This document shows, piece after piece, positions 1 through 8,951 of a stretch of 64,000 nucleotides of DNA. The first letter of the stretch is position 1. Each line of letters opens with the position of its first letter. This stretch comes from CAXMST01 sp963712765. Its GTDB lineage: Bacteria; Actinomycetota; Thermoleophilia; Solirubrobacterales; 70-9. The position numbers and the translations under genes are program-made. The notes under the pieces were generated by a model. The model was not told the origin of the DNA. It saw nothing but the letters and a program-made list of their open reading frames with translations, and searched no databases. The stretch is taken from contig CAVQIX010000005.1 of assembly GCA_963712765.1 (NCBI GenBank), positions 434,001 through 498,000 on the forward strand, in the 5' to 3' direction.

Positions 1-137
1 TGGCCGGGATCGAGCACGTGCACCTCGAGGAAGGCGGGGATCGACTCGCGGGCGAGCCGTATGTCGGTGCAGACGAGGACATCGAGCGGCATTGCGCTCG
101 CCACCCTGCGGACGAGCCGGGGATCGAACAGCTGCAC
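1..137 (-). CDS. Unrecognised protein, N-terminal fragment cut by window edge
   Basis: A minus-strand reading frame opens after an in-frame TAG just upstream and runs off the window edge. It begins at a GTG (135-137) or an ATG (90-92) and reads LFDPRLVRRVASAM followed by PLDVLVCTDIRLARE. The balanced composition and GC-rich third positions look coding. It starts about 20 bases after the stop of the family 2 glycosyltransferase, so it is probably the next gene of the same polysaccharide operon, but too little is visible to name a family. Confidence 0.4.
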   Translation of the reverse strand, partial: MQLFDPRLVRRVASAMPLDVLVCTDIRLARESIPAFLEVHVLDPG

Positions 138-157
138 GGCGCCGCTGCCCCGGCCGG

Positions 158-1291
158 TCAGCCGACCGAGCGCGAGTCGCTAGGGGCCTGGACCTCGTCT
201 GAGCCGGCGGGGTGGCCGTTGGTCGCGTGCTCGGCCGGGGAGGCGAAGACGCGGGCGGGGACCGAGTCGGGGGTCAGCGGCGCGGCATCGACCTCGACGC
301 GGCCGCCTAGACGCCAGGCAATCCTGGCCTGGAGGTAGTGCGGAGCCGATCGGACCAGCACCGGCTCGGCCCGTGCCTGCGCCTCATCGAGGCCGACGGT
401 GCGGCCGTGGCGGCGGGTGCGGATCGCCGCCAGCTCCTCCTGCGCCGCCTCGTGGAAGCGGCGGGTCTTCTGGTCCTCGTGCTGACGGAAGGCACCGATG
501 AAGCGGGGAAGCCGTGCGAAGCGACCGCCGGCGGCCTCGAAGCGGAGGAAGAGATCCCAGTCGAAGCCATACTCGAGGCTGGTGTCGAGGCCGCCGACCC
601 GCTCCCAGATGCTCCGGCGCCAGAAGACGGTCTCCTGCGGCAGGAAGTCGAACCACTGCAGCGAGTCAAGGGTGTGAGGAGGCGTGACCCAAAGGCCGAC
701 ATCCTCCCCGGCCTCGTTGATCAGGACCCGGTCCCCGTAGACGACGTCGACGTCGGGGTTGCGGGCGAAGAAGGAGGCGATCGCGTTGAGGGCACCGGGC
801 AGCAGCAGGTCGTCGGCGTTGAGCCAGGCCATGATCTCGCCATCGCAGTTCTCCAGACCGCGGTTGATCGCCTCGGCCTGGGTGCTCTTCTGGCAGACCT
901 CCACCGAGCTGATCCGCTCGGAGGCCGCCTCGAGGATGCCGGTGGTCTCATCGTCGGAGCCGCCGTCCTCGATCCGGACCTCGAGATCGGGATAGCCCTG
1001 GTTGAAGAGGCTGCCCAGCGTCGCCCCCAGGTAGAGCCCGTAGTTGAGGGTCGGGATCACGACCGAGATCTTCGGCGCGCTCGCAGGCGCCTCGGTGCCG
1101 GGGTAGGAGCCGGGGACCTTCAGCGGCCGCGGCGCGTACTGGTGGCGGAGATGGCCAAGCGGCGGCGTGACCCGCTTGCGGATCCCAGACGGGACTATTC
1201 GCTTGAGCTTGCCTACGGCGCTGATTGGTCTCAGACCTCTTCCCCTGCTGAACGCGCGCGTCGCTTGAAGACCAAAACTCCCGCGACGCAT
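158..1291 (-). CDS. Family 2 glycosyltransferase
   Basis: Transfers a sugar from a nucleotide-sugar donor, probably onto an envelope polysaccharide, on the cytoplasmic side. The protein is 377 aa. A basic N-terminal segment of about 70 residues precedes the GT-A fold, which starts at KISVVIPTLN. DGGSDD and the metal-binding motif WLNADD follow, then a WRRSIWERVGG motif and FDWDLFLRF typical of GT2 acceptor regions. The ATG at 1289-1291 is the only good start in this frame and gives a 61-base overlap with the upstream permease gene. The open frame continues further upstream but only as a shadow of the permease. The neighbours are a Wzm/Wzt-type exporter, so the sugar product is probably an exported polysaccharide. 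Acceptor and donor are unknown. Confidence 0.88.
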   Translation of the reverse strand: MRRGSFGLQATRAFSRGRGLRPISAVGKLKRIVPSGIRKRVTPPLGHLRHQYAPRPLKVPGSYPGTEAPASAPKISVVIPTLNYGLYLGATLGSLFNQGYPDLEVRIEDGGSDDETTGILEAASERISSVEVCQKSTQAEAINRGLENCDGEIMAWLNADDLLLPGALNAIASFFARNPDVDVVYGDRVLINEAGEDVGLWVTPPHTLDSLQWFDFLPQETVFWRRSIWERVGGLDTSLEYGFDWDLFLRFEAAGGRFARLPRFIGAFRQHEDQKTRRFHEAAQEELAAIRTRRHGRTVGLDEAQARAEPVLVRSAPHYLQARIAWRLGGRVEVDAAPLTPDSVPARVFASPAEHATNGHPAGSDEVQAPSDSRSVG

Positions 1292-2106
1292 ATGAGGGCC
1301 CCGATTATGAAGGGCATGACAGCTGCAAGCGTACTGCGATCGGCGAACCAGCCGACGGCATCCGGATCGATGATCCAGACCCGGGCCTGAGCGAGGATCG
1401 GCGCCAGCGGGTTCAGCGACTGCGCCTCCGAGAGCGCTCCCTCGGGCACCGCCTCGAGCGGAAACAGGATCGGGCTGGCGTAGAAGAGCAGCCGCGAGAT
1501 CGAGGGCCAGATCTGGGAGACGTCGCGATGGCGGACCCAGGCGGCGCTGACCAGAAGCGAGGTTCCGACGGTGAGGGTCGCGATTGCGAGCACGATCACC
1601 GGGAACAGCAGCCATCCGGCTTGGACCTCCACCCCCGCGATCAGGATCCAGACGACGACCACGAACATGTTGGTCGCGAAGGTGAAGCTCGAGCTGAGCA
1701 CGGTGGCGAACGGCAGCGCCACCACCGGCAGCTCGGTCTTCCGGATCAAGCCGCCCATCACCATCGCCCGGGTCGAGTTGGTCACCGCCTCCGAGAAGTA
1801 GATGAAGAGGACGATGTTGAAGAGCAACATCGAGCCGTAATCGGGGACCGACTCGAAGCGGCCGAAGATCTGGGTGACGACGACGTAGAGGATCGCGAAC
1901 AGCGACAGCGGCCGGACCAGCGTCCACAGGTAACCCAGCGTCGAGCCCGCGTACTTGGTCTGGAAGTCGGCGACCGCGTTGAGCCAGGTGATCTGCGCGA
2001 TTCGCCGCCAGCCGGTGCCGGTGGCGCTCGGTCCGCGCAGGCGCCGCTCGGGTGGCTGGGAGGCGGGAGGCGGCGCCCCCGGGAGCTGGACCTCGGTCGC
2101 ACTCAT
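1231..2106 (-). CDS. ABC-2 type polysaccharide export permease (Wzm-like)
   Basis: Membrane subunit of an ABC exporter for lipid-linked polysaccharide. The 291-aa protein has a short Pro-rich cytoplasmic N-terminus, then the signature FQTKYAGSTLGYLWTLVRPL of the ABC-2 permease family just before the first membrane helix. About six hydrophobic helices follow, ending in a basic tail. The ATG at 2104-2106 overlaps the TGA of the ATPase gene as ATGA (2103-2106), which fixes the start and implies translational coupling. A longer open frame to 2217 is only a shadow of the ATPase. The partners are the ATPase upstream and the GT2 downstream. Whether the cargo is a galactan, a teichoic-acid-like polymer or another glycan cannot be told. 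Confidence 0.9.
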   Translation of the reverse strand: MSATEVQLPGAPPPASQPPERRLRGPSATGTGWRRIAQITWLNAVADFQTKYAGSTLGYLWTLVRPLSLFAILYVVVTQIFGRFESVPDYGSMLLFNIVLFIYFSEAVTNSTRAMVMGGLIRKTELPVVALPFATVLSSSFTFATNMFVVVVWILIAGVEVQAGWLLFPVIVLAIATLTVGTSLLVSAAWVRHRDVSQIWPSISRLLFYASPILFPLEAVPEGALSEAQSLNPLAPILAQARVWIIDPDAVGWFADRSTLAAVMPFIIGALICVAGVLVFKRRARSAGEEV

Positions 2107-3314
2107 CGCGAGCTCACCCGCTCGGCTCCCTGCTCGACGCTGAAGCTGACCTCGCTCTCGAGGGCGAGGACGCCGTCCTCGGGACCGGAGTGCCCTGCGA
2201 TCGAGACCAGCGTCCACTCGATCTCGGAGTCGAGTGTGAGCTTGCCCTCGTCGCGGTAGCCGCCGCGGATCCCGACCTCGTACTCGCCCGGAGCGAGGTG
2301 GTTTTCGATTTGGACCCGGAACCGGACCCGGTCGCCGGGCGCGAGCCGGCCGAGTCCCTCCGCGTACTCGGTCGTGACGAACAAGAGCGCTCCGTCGGTA
2401 TCGCGAAGATCGACCCTTACGCCGACGTCCTCGCGTGCCTTCGCTACCTCCAACACCACCTCGAGCTCGATCGGAGCGGTCTCGGGCACCGCCCCCTCGG
2501 GCCCTGCCGAGCTGACCTCGATCCGCTCGATCTCGAGCCCGTCGTCGATCCGCCCGCCGCTGCGCTCATGGCGGGCGCCCTGGGTCATCAGGTTGCGGTA
2601 AGCGACGCCAATCTCGTCGGGGTCACCGATCTTCTCGATCTTGCCGTCGGCCAGGAGCAGGGCGCGGTCGCAGTGCTGGCGGATCTTGCCGATCGCGTGG
2701 GTGACGAGGATGATCGTCTTGCCGTTGTCGCGGCGGCTGTTGAGCTCGCTGATGCAGCGCTCCTGGAAGGCGGCGTCGCCGACCGCGAGTGCCTCGTCGA
2801 GCAGGAGGATGTCGGGGTCGACCTCGACGCTGATGGCGAAGGCGAGCCGGGTCCGCATTCCGGTCGAGAAGTTCCGCAGGGGCATCTCGGCAAAGCGGCG
2901 GACGCCGGCGAACTCGAGCACATGCTCGGTCCGCTCGAGGATCCGGTCGGCGTCGAGGCCCAGCATCACCCCACTGAGGGCGACGTTGCGTCGGGCGCTG
3001 TGCTCGAGGTTGAAGCCGACCCCAAGCTCGACCACCGGCACGATCCGCCCGCGAACGTCGATCGTGCCCGAGTCGGCCGCATAGATGTTGGCCAGCAGGC
3101 GGATCAGGGTGCTCTTGCCGCTGCCATTGCGGCCGACGACCCCGAAGAACTCACCGTCCTCGACGTCGAAGGAGATCCCGTCGATCACGTTCAGCGAATT
3201 GGGCACGGCACGTCGGACCGGCCTCAGGCGGTCGGCGAAGGAGGCTCGGTCCGCCGACGGCACAGCAAAGCTCTTGTGCAGGTCGCGGACCTGGATCGCG
3301 ATCCCAGGTCGCAT
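2103..3314 (-). CDS. ABC transporter ATP-binding protein with Wzt-like C-terminal domain
   Basis: Energises the adjacent permease for polysaccharide export. It is 403 aa, longer than a bare 250-aa ATPase. The N-terminal nucleotide-binding domain has Walker A GRNGSGKST, the signature NFSTGMRTRLAFA, Walker B DILLLDEALAVGD and the switch region VTHAIGKI. The sequence GFNLEHSARRNVALSG is typical of the TagH/Wzt/RfbE subfamily. The last 140 residues form a beta-rich domain (EIERIEVSS onwards) like the Wzt C-terminal glycan-binding domain, suggesting recognition of a modified chain end. The ATG at 3312-3314 begins just before the ATPase fold; the open frame upstream to 3902 is non-coding in style. 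Confidence 0.9.
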   Translation of the reverse strand: MRPGIAIQVRDLHKSFAVPSADRASFADRLRPVRRAVPNSLNVIDGISFDVEDGEFFGVVGRNGSGKSTLIRLLANIYAADSGTIDVRGRIVPVVELGVGFNLEHSARRNVALSGVMLGLDADRILERTEHVLEFAGVRRFAEMPLRNFSTGMRTRLAFAISVEVDPDILLLDEALAVGDAAFQERCISELNSRRDNGKTIILVTHAIGKIRQHCDRALLLADGKIEKIGDPDEIGVAYRNLMTQGARHERSGGRIDDGLEIERIEVSSAGPEGAVPETAPIELEVVLEVAKAREDVGVRVDLRDTDGALLFVTTEYAEGLGRLAPGDRVRFRVQIENHLAPGEYEVGIRGGYRDEGKLTLDSEIEWTLVSIAGHSGPEDGVLALESEVSFSVEQGAERVSSR

Positions 3315-3548
3315 GCGGCGACAGATTAGGTCAGATGGGGAGCGGCCGCGAGCCGGCAACCGGCGCCGGAAGGAGGTCGACCGGGCTCGGAGCAAGCCCG
3401 AAAGATCGCTATTTGCGGCAATCGGACCCCTTGTCGGTTGCGGGCACCGCCGAGATCTCGCTAGCTTCTCGGCCTCTTCGGGTCCGAGGAGCCAACCACC
3501 GTTCCGATGACGCACACGAAAGTGAGACAAAGGGGGCAAGAAACCTGC

Positions 3549-5463
3549 ATGCGGGGTATCAGGGACAAGATGCGGAGCCCGCTGACAGCGATGACGCTGC
3601 TCCTGCTCGCCTGGCTGGGAATGACCGCGGACGCAGCCGCGGGCACCTACGTGGTGCGTCAGTGCCACCAGGCCCCGGCTGAGAACCGGAGCCATGAGGC
3701 AGGCTCGGTGCCGGCCGGCCCCTACACGATCGTCGGCGGTCCGACCGCCTGTGAGAGCGCTGCCAACGGCTTCGCCCTGGGTGTCACCCCGGCTGCCGAC
3801 GCGCTCGACGGGCAGTCGGGGCGCGTTCGCTTCACGGCCCCCCTTGGAACGGAGCTCGTCCGGGTCGAGGTCGACGCGCTCCTGCGCCGAGAGCAGGGGC
3901 ACGCGGCGAGACTCGATGTCACCGGGGCCGCAGGCGGCAGCCGCATCACGTTCGCCTCCGGCGGCTCAGCGCCGACGAACTTCGCCCACTACACCTGGCC
4001 CACCGGCTCCGGCTACGGCGCTCCGAGACGGAACTTCCAGGCCGGCCTCTTCTGCACCAACCCCGGCGGCGGCTGCGCAATGGACGGCAGCGGCGACAGG
4101 TCGAAGGCCTTGATCCGGAACGTGCGAATGACCCTGCGGGATGTGGTGGCGCCGACGGTCGAAGATGAGTGGCGATCTGGTTGATGGTGGGTGGAAGCGG
4201 AGCGCGAGTCGGTTGCGAATCGAGCCGTCGACACCGGCGGCGGCGTTCGAACGTCGTGGGCGACAACCGGCGGGAAGGGATTCTTCTGAGCGGCGCCGAG
4301 TGCCGGTCGTATCGGGATCCGCGCAAGTACCCAGGTGAAGTTCACGTCCCCTGAAGATCTACGCAACAGCTCGGTCGCGGTGAATACGGCTGAACACCAT
4401 TTACCGAGGGAGAGAATCTGATTCGGAGCTTGTGCTGCCGACTTCGGCGGCTTCCGAACGTACGACCTGCATCGACAGAACCGTCCTCGTCGACAACGTG
4501 CCACCGTCACTTGCGTTCGCGACCGCCAGACCCTCGTGACCCGGAGCTGATCAGAGTCGGTGCGGTCGACGATACCTCCGGTGTCGACGGCGACTCGGCA
4601 ACGGATCGAGTTCAGGAGGCGAGGCGACGAGACGTGGAAGTCGGCCACGACACGGCTCAACGGCGAGACGGCTCTACAAGCGCGATCGTGTCGGATGCCT
4701 ATCCGGCCAGGCGAGTACGTGTTCCGTGTCTCGGCGAAAGACCTGGCCGGAAACGAGGCGGAGTACGGATCGGAGAGAGGACGGGCGCCCGATGGTCCTT
4801 GAGTTCCCGCTGAAGGACAAGGTCGAGATCGACGCGTCGCTCGGCAATGGCGCCGACGATCAGACCGTTGCCTACCGGCGCGAGGGCCTGGTTACGGGGA
4901 AGCTCCTCGACGACTCGGGAGAGCCGGTTCGGGGCGAGGAGGTGACGGTCGTGGAGACCTTCGACGATGGCTCCCTGATCGAGCATCGCGAGCGCCGGGT
5001 GAGCACGGACTCCCGGGGGAGGTACCGCTCGAAGCTGCCCGGAGGACCCTCCCGAGACGTGTCCGTGAGCTACTCCGGATCGAAGCGCTACCGGGAGGAC
5101 CGTCAGACCGGCCTCGACTTCAACGTGCGCGGCGCGGCGAAGCTGAAGGCCTCGCGGCGCAAGGTACGCGCCGGCCGGTGGGTGGCCTTCAGGGGCCGGG
5201 TGAAGCGTTACTTCGCGCGAATCCCCCGGGGCGGCAAGCTCGTCGAGGTCCAGGTGAAGGCCGGGCAACAATGGACGACACTGCAGGAGGCGGTCGGGAC
5301 AGATGACCGCGGCCGGGTCAAGCTCCGGCACCGCTTCCGCGGCTTCTACACCGAGCCGGTCACCTTCACGTTCAGGCTGAAGGCAACGCGCGAGAACGGA
5401 TGGCCCTACCGGGGCGCAGCGGTGTCGCGGAAGCAGCGCGTCACGGTGCTGCCCAAGGGGTAG
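3549..5463 (+). pseudogene. Secreted Thermoleophilia-type protein, broken by a cluster of frameshifts
   Basis: The first 200 residues read cleanly from an ATG at 3549, with an AGGGGG site upstream, a signal peptide ending near TADAAA, and the start YVVRQCHQAP seen in secreted proteins of this lineage. Frame is lost after MTLRDVVAPTV (about 4160). Recognisable pieces then appear in alternating frames: SGDLVDGGWKR (4168-4200), VDNVPPSLAFATA (about 4490), RDPELIRVGAVDD (about 4535), ETWKSATTRLNGE and GEYVFRVSAKDLAGNEAEYG (4630-4770). From about 4795 one frame is intact to the stop at 5463 and has an Ig-like or carboxypeptidase-regulatory style (LLDDSGEPVRGEEVTVVE). At least five single-base shifts lie within about 650 bases, with amino-acid sense preserved. 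Either the gene is very recently dead or the sequence has errors. Confidence 0.7.
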
Positions 5464-5533
5464 GCGGGCGATCGTGGGTCATCATCCGTGCGGCGCTACC
5501 CTGGCCAGCCGAACGGGTTGGAGTAGATAGCCG

Positions 5534-6140
5534 ATGCGCCCCAGGCTCACATTCGCCAACGTCATGTCCGTCGTCGCGGTATTCATCGCCCTGGGCGGAA
5601 CAGCCGTGGCGCTGAAGGCAAACAGCGTTGGCAGCCGCGCGATCAAGAACGAGACCGTCAAGAGCAGCGATCTGCGTGACGGCAAGGTGAAGGGCAAGGA
5701 TCTCGCCGAGGGCCTCGGGGGATCGCGAGCTGGATGCAACAGCTCATCGACTCGTGCCGGGCGTGCTGATGAAGAGCACCTCTGGATCTTGCGATCCGAC
5801 CTCGAAGGTGTTCGTGGAATGCGGTTCGCTGTTCCTCAACGTTGGCGACCGCTCCCAAGCGATGCTGGTCGCAGGCGGGGAGCAGTATGGCGAGACCAAC
5901 GCTGAGGGCATCTGCCGGTTTCAGTCGGATGGGAGGGCTCTCTTGGGTTCGGCGCCCCCCTCCTTTGGAGACCCCGGGCTGATGAGACCTCCGTCTCAGG
6001 CCAATGGCTTTGGCATGACCGCGGTGTCAGATCCGCTCGGCCCCGGAGAGCGGATCTTCAAGGTCGAGTGCAACCAGGGCTCGTCAGCCGATGTCGTCTT
6101 CTCGCTCACCTTCTCCGTGCTCGCCACGGGTCCGCAATAG
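5534..6140 (+). pseudogene. Secreted protein with Solirubrobacterales-type N-terminus, one frameshift
   Basis: The start MRPRLTFANVMSVVAVFIAL is a signal-anchor found on many secreted proteins of this group, followed by GGTAVALKANSVGSRAIKNE and repeated short lysine/aspartate-rich turns (SSDLRDGKVKGKDL). At a run of five G (5717-5721) the frame must skip one base to continue as DRELDATAHRLVPGVLMKS and run to the stop at 6140. The downstream half has two close cysteines and a beta-rich composition and ends SLTFSVLATGPQ. With one G fewer the gene would encode about 201 residues. Function unknown. It is probably extracytoplasmic. The single slip in a homopolymer could be a sequencing error. Confidence 0.65.
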
Positions 6141-6144
6141 CGCT

Positions 6145-6900
6145 CTACCGGCGCTCCCGCTCCCGCATCCAGTCGCCGAAGGTCCGGCTCCCCCGGTGGT
6201 CAGGGCTCTCATCGCATAGCGCGCCCGACCTCAACGCCCGGCCGAGCTTTGGGGGCAGCGGCGGGGGAACGACAAGCGCGCGATGCCCCTTCGCAGCGCG
6301 CCAGGCCTCCGCGTAGTCGCGCAGCTCGCGTGCATACGGGCCGGCTACTGAGATGCGGGCACCGGTCGGATCGGCCTTGGCGACGTCGGCGATCGCGCTC
6401 GCGGCCTCGACCGGGTCGATCGGTTGCAGCCTGGCGCGGCCGCCGGGGAGGATCCGGAAGCGGTCGGCGGCCTCGAAGAGCTGGGCGATCAGGGTGTGGA
6501 ACTGGCTCGCGCGGACGATCGTGAAGGGGACGCCCGCCGATGCCACCAGCTCCTCCTGCTCGACCTTGATCCGGTAGTAGGGAAGCGGCACCCGCTCGAT
6601 GCCGATGATCGAGATGCAGACGTGGTGCCCGACGCCGGCGTCGCGGGCGGCGTCGAGCAGCCTGCGCCCGCCCTCGACCAGAACCTTGCGGGCGGGCTTC
6701 GGCGAGGGACCGGCGTTGCTGGCGTCGATCGTCACCTCGACGCCGGCGAGCGCATCGACGAGGCCCCGGCCCGTGGTGAGGTCGACCGGATAGGTCTCGG
6801 AGCCGCGGCTGAGGCGGCGGACCGTGTGGCCGCGGTGCTCCAGCTCCTCGACCATCGGACGGCCGATCGACCCCGTCGCTCCAATGACCGCGATCTCCAC
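6145..6900 (-). CDS. NmrA/SDR-type NAD(P)-binding protein
   Basis: An atypical short-chain dehydrogenase of 251 aa. The Rossmann motif IAVIGATGSIGRPM is at the very N-terminus, followed by the second-strand turn LSRG and a DASNAG stretch where ordinary enzymes carry the cofactor contact. PYYRIKVEQEELV resembles the catalytic Tyr/Lys helix, although the YxxxK spacing is not exact. RASQFHTLI and a C-terminal GSRTFGDWM substrate region follow. The GTG at 6898-6900 is chosen because it directly precedes the first beta-strand; upstream frame to 6981 looks non-coding. It may be a redox-sensing or isoprenoid/flavin-linked reductase; the substrate is unknown. Confidence 0.8.
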   Translation of the reverse strand: MEIAVIGATGSIGRPMVEELEHRGHTVRRLSRGSETYPVDLTTGRGLVDALAGVEVTIDASNAGPSPKPARKVLVEGGRRLLDAARDAGVGHHVCISIIGIERVPLPYYRIKVEQEELVASAGVPFTIVRASQFHTLIAQLFEAADRFRILPGGRARLQPIDPVEAASAIADVAKADPTGARISVAGPYARELRDYAEAWRAAKGHRALVVPPPLPPKLGRALRSGALCDESPDHRGSRTFGDWMRERERR

Positions 6901-7026
6901 GTCGCAAGTATGCGACAGAAGCGAGGACGGAGCCTGGTCGCGATCGCCGAGTGACGAGTTGCGGCGGCCAACCCGCCTCAACTCGCCACTGACGAGCAGT
7001 CCCTCCGCTCCCCTCTTAACGCGAAC

Positions 7027-7051
7027 GAGGCGCCCGGAAGCCGGACGCCTC
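7027..7051 (-). terminator. Hairpin terminator behind the 7075-7452 gene
   Basis: An 11-base stem with one mismatch (gaggcgcccgg / ccggacgcctc) around a 3-base loop lies 24 bases beyond the stop of the minus-strand gene at 7075. No clear U-tract follows, which is common in high-GC actinobacteria. Confidence 0.5.
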
Positions 7052-7074
7052 GATGCGTAGGTGCTTTGTGCCTG

Positions 7075-7452
7075 CTAGGCGGCGCGCTTGATGCCCAGGC
7101 GCTTGCGAGCCTTGCTGACGGCCATCACCGAGCAGCGGGATGCGCGGGCGATGTCGCCGTCACGCCGGTCGGGGTCGCGACGGATCTCGAACTCGACGAC
7201 GGCCTGGCTGCGGACCTTCGCGCGGACGGCGGGAGCGTCGCCACCCATGTCGGCGAGGGCGTCATCGACGGCGAGCTCACGGCGGCAGGCGAGGCAGTAG
7301 GACTGCCCGTTCTTGACGACCCAGTTGGCGGGGACCTTCTCACGCTTGTTCTGCGGGATCCAGGTGGTGGTCATCTCGCAACGGGCGCAGGTCCGCTCGA
7401 AGACCTCCTCGGTGGTCTCGGTCGGCAGAAGCATCTCGGCAGTCGGCGGCAT
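7075..7452 (-). CDS. Small zinc-ribbon and helix-turn-helix protein
   Basis: A 125-aa cytoplasmic protein. The N-terminal half holds two CxxC pairs (CARC near residue 22 and CLAC near residue 54) that could bind zinc. The C-terminal half ends DIARASRCSVMAVSKARKRLGI, written here as a helix-turn-helix-like segment. The start ATG (7450-7452) has a strong AAAGGAG site 10 bases upstream. A good promoter and a palindrome lie about 120 bases upstream, and a hairpin follows the stop, so it is an independent single-gene unit. A DNA-binding regulatory role is inferred from the fold elements; the target is unknown. Confidence 0.75.
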   Translation of the reverse strand: MPPTAEMLLPTETTEEVFERTCARCEMTTTWIPQNKREKVPANWVVKNGQSYCLACRRELAVDDALADMGGDAPAVRAKVRSQAVVEFEIRRDPDRRDGDIARASRCSVMAVSKARKRLGIKRAA

Positions 7453-7571
7453 ATCTGTTCTCGTTACTCCTTTGCAGGCATAGGGAAGGTGTTCCGGAGG
7501 CGCGGGGCCTACTTGGCGCGTCTCGACGGACAAAAAGACGGCCGCCGTCTTGTTGGCGAACCGACACAGAA

Positions 7572-7621
7572 AACTTATCAACTGACCCGCGCGGTGTCAA
7601 GGTCTACCCCAGATGGGGTAG
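7572..7621 (-). promoter_or_regulatory. SigA-like promoter and adjacent palindrome for the 7075-7452 gene
   Basis: On the minus strand a perfect TTGACA (7595-7600) is followed after 17 bases by TAAGTT (7572-7577). A perfect inverted repeat CTACCCC-atct-GGGGTAG (7604-7621) sits directly upstream of the -35 box. The segment is AT-richer than its surroundings and lies about 120 bases before the start codon. The palindrome is a plausible operator. Confidence 0.5.
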
Positions 7622-7672
7622 AAATCAGTGACGATACAGCGCCGGTGGACTCAAGGCCCTTTGTGGACGTTA

Positions 7673-8893
7673 CTAGAGCCGGCCTTCTGCGGGTCGCTCC
7701 TCGATCGGTTCGTCCTCGACGTAGGTCCTGGGCGCGCCGTGGCGCACATGCATCCCGATCAGCGGCAGGATCGCGGTCGAGAGCATCGCCGCCCCGACCA
7801 GCGCTGCCGCCGTTCCCGAGCTCATCTCATCGCGCTCGACCGCGATCGTCGTGATCGCCACCACCAACGGCAGGGCGGTGGCGCTGTAGATGCCGAGCGC
7901 GACCCGGTTGCGCAGCACGAGCATGCGGCGGTAGAGCAGCAGGGCCGGCACCCCGCGCACGAAGAGGAAGGCGAGCAGGAAGACCGGCACCGTAGCCGCC
8001 AGCGCAGGGTCGTCGACCAGCGCGGCGATGTCGAACTGGATCCCGCTGTATACGAAGAAGAACGGGATCAGGAAGCCGTAGCCAACCGCGTTCAGCTTCG
8101 ACTCGAGCACATCGACCTCGCGATCCTTGAGCGCGAGGCTGACGATGATCCCGGCGAGGAACCCTCCGAGGAGCAGATCGAGCCCGAGCTGGGTGGCGAG
8201 GGCGACCAGGGCGAAGATGATCACCACCGTGATCCGGACGCCGAGCTGGCTCGAGCCCTCCAGGGTGCGCTCGATCAGATTCCAGGTGCGGCCGATCGAG
8301 CGCATCGCGACCAAAGCGGCGATCAGCGTCAGGAGCAGGAATGCGATCAGGATCGCGGCGCTAGACAGAGCGGTCTTGGTCGAGAACAGGATCGTGACGA
8401 TCAGGATCGGCCCGAACTCGCCCGCGGCTCCGGCCGCGAGCAGGAAGGTGCCGAAGCGGGTCCGCATCTCGCCGACGTCCTTGAGGATCGGGATCAGGGT
8501 CCCGATCGCGGTGGTCGCCAGGGCCGAGCCGAGGAACAGGATCCCGTCGTGAGTGTCGAAGATCAGGACGATCGCCGCGATCCCGTAGGCGAGCACAAGC
8601 GAGAGCGCCCAACCCGCACCCGCCAGGCGAATCGGCATACCGCGGATGTGGCGGAACTCGATCTCGTAGCCGGCGAAGAAGAAGAGCATCCCGAGGCCGA
8701 GGTTGGAGAAGAAGAGGACGAAGTCGTCGGACTCGGCAAGCCCGAGCACCTCGGGGCCGATGAGGACCCCGAGCAGGATCTCGATCACCACGACCGGCAG
8801 GGCCAGGCGGGCGGGAGCGATCCCGGCGATCGCGGCGGCGATCGCCGCCGCCGCGACGATCACGAAGAAGCTCTGGGTATCGACGTCGACCAT
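7673..8893 (-). CDS. CPA2-family cation:proton antiporter (Kef-type membrane domain)
   Basis: An inner-membrane antiporter of 406 aa exchanging Na+ or K+ for H+. About twelve hydrophobic segments cover nearly the whole protein. Family features include ALPVVVIEILLGVLIGPEVLG in the first helices, the LALATTAIGTLIPIL-like region (here SALATTAIGTLIPIL) and FFVYSGIQFD near helix ten. There is no C-terminal RCK/TrkA_N domain, so it is a stand-alone membrane domain. The ATG at 8891-8893 precedes VDVDTQSFF; the longer frame to 9211 is a shadow of the amidase gene. The neighbours give no clue to the ion used. Confidence 0.88.
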   Translation of the reverse strand: MVDVDTQSFFVIVAAAAIAAAIAGIAPARLALPVVVIEILLGVLIGPEVLGLAESDDFVLFFSNLGLGMLFFFAGYEIEFRHIRGMPIRLAGAGWALSLVLAYGIAAIVLIFDTHDGILFLGSALATTAIGTLIPILKDVGEMRTRFGTFLLAAGAAGEFGPILIVTILFSTKTALSSAAILIAFLLLTLIAALVAMRSIGRTWNLIERTLEGSSQLGVRITVVIIFALVALATQLGLDLLLGGFLAGIIVSLALKDREVDVLESKLNAVGYGFLIPFFFVYSGIQFDIAALVDDPALAATVPVFLLAFLFVRGVPALLLYRRMLVLRNRVALGIYSATALPLVVAITTIAVERDEMSSGTAAALVGAAMLSTAILPLIGMHVRHGAPRTYVEDEPIEERPAEGRL

Positions 8894-8951
8894 GGCTCGG
8901 TCGCCGGAGGCTATCGCTGCGCCCGCGACAGCATCCCACGGCGCCGGACGC

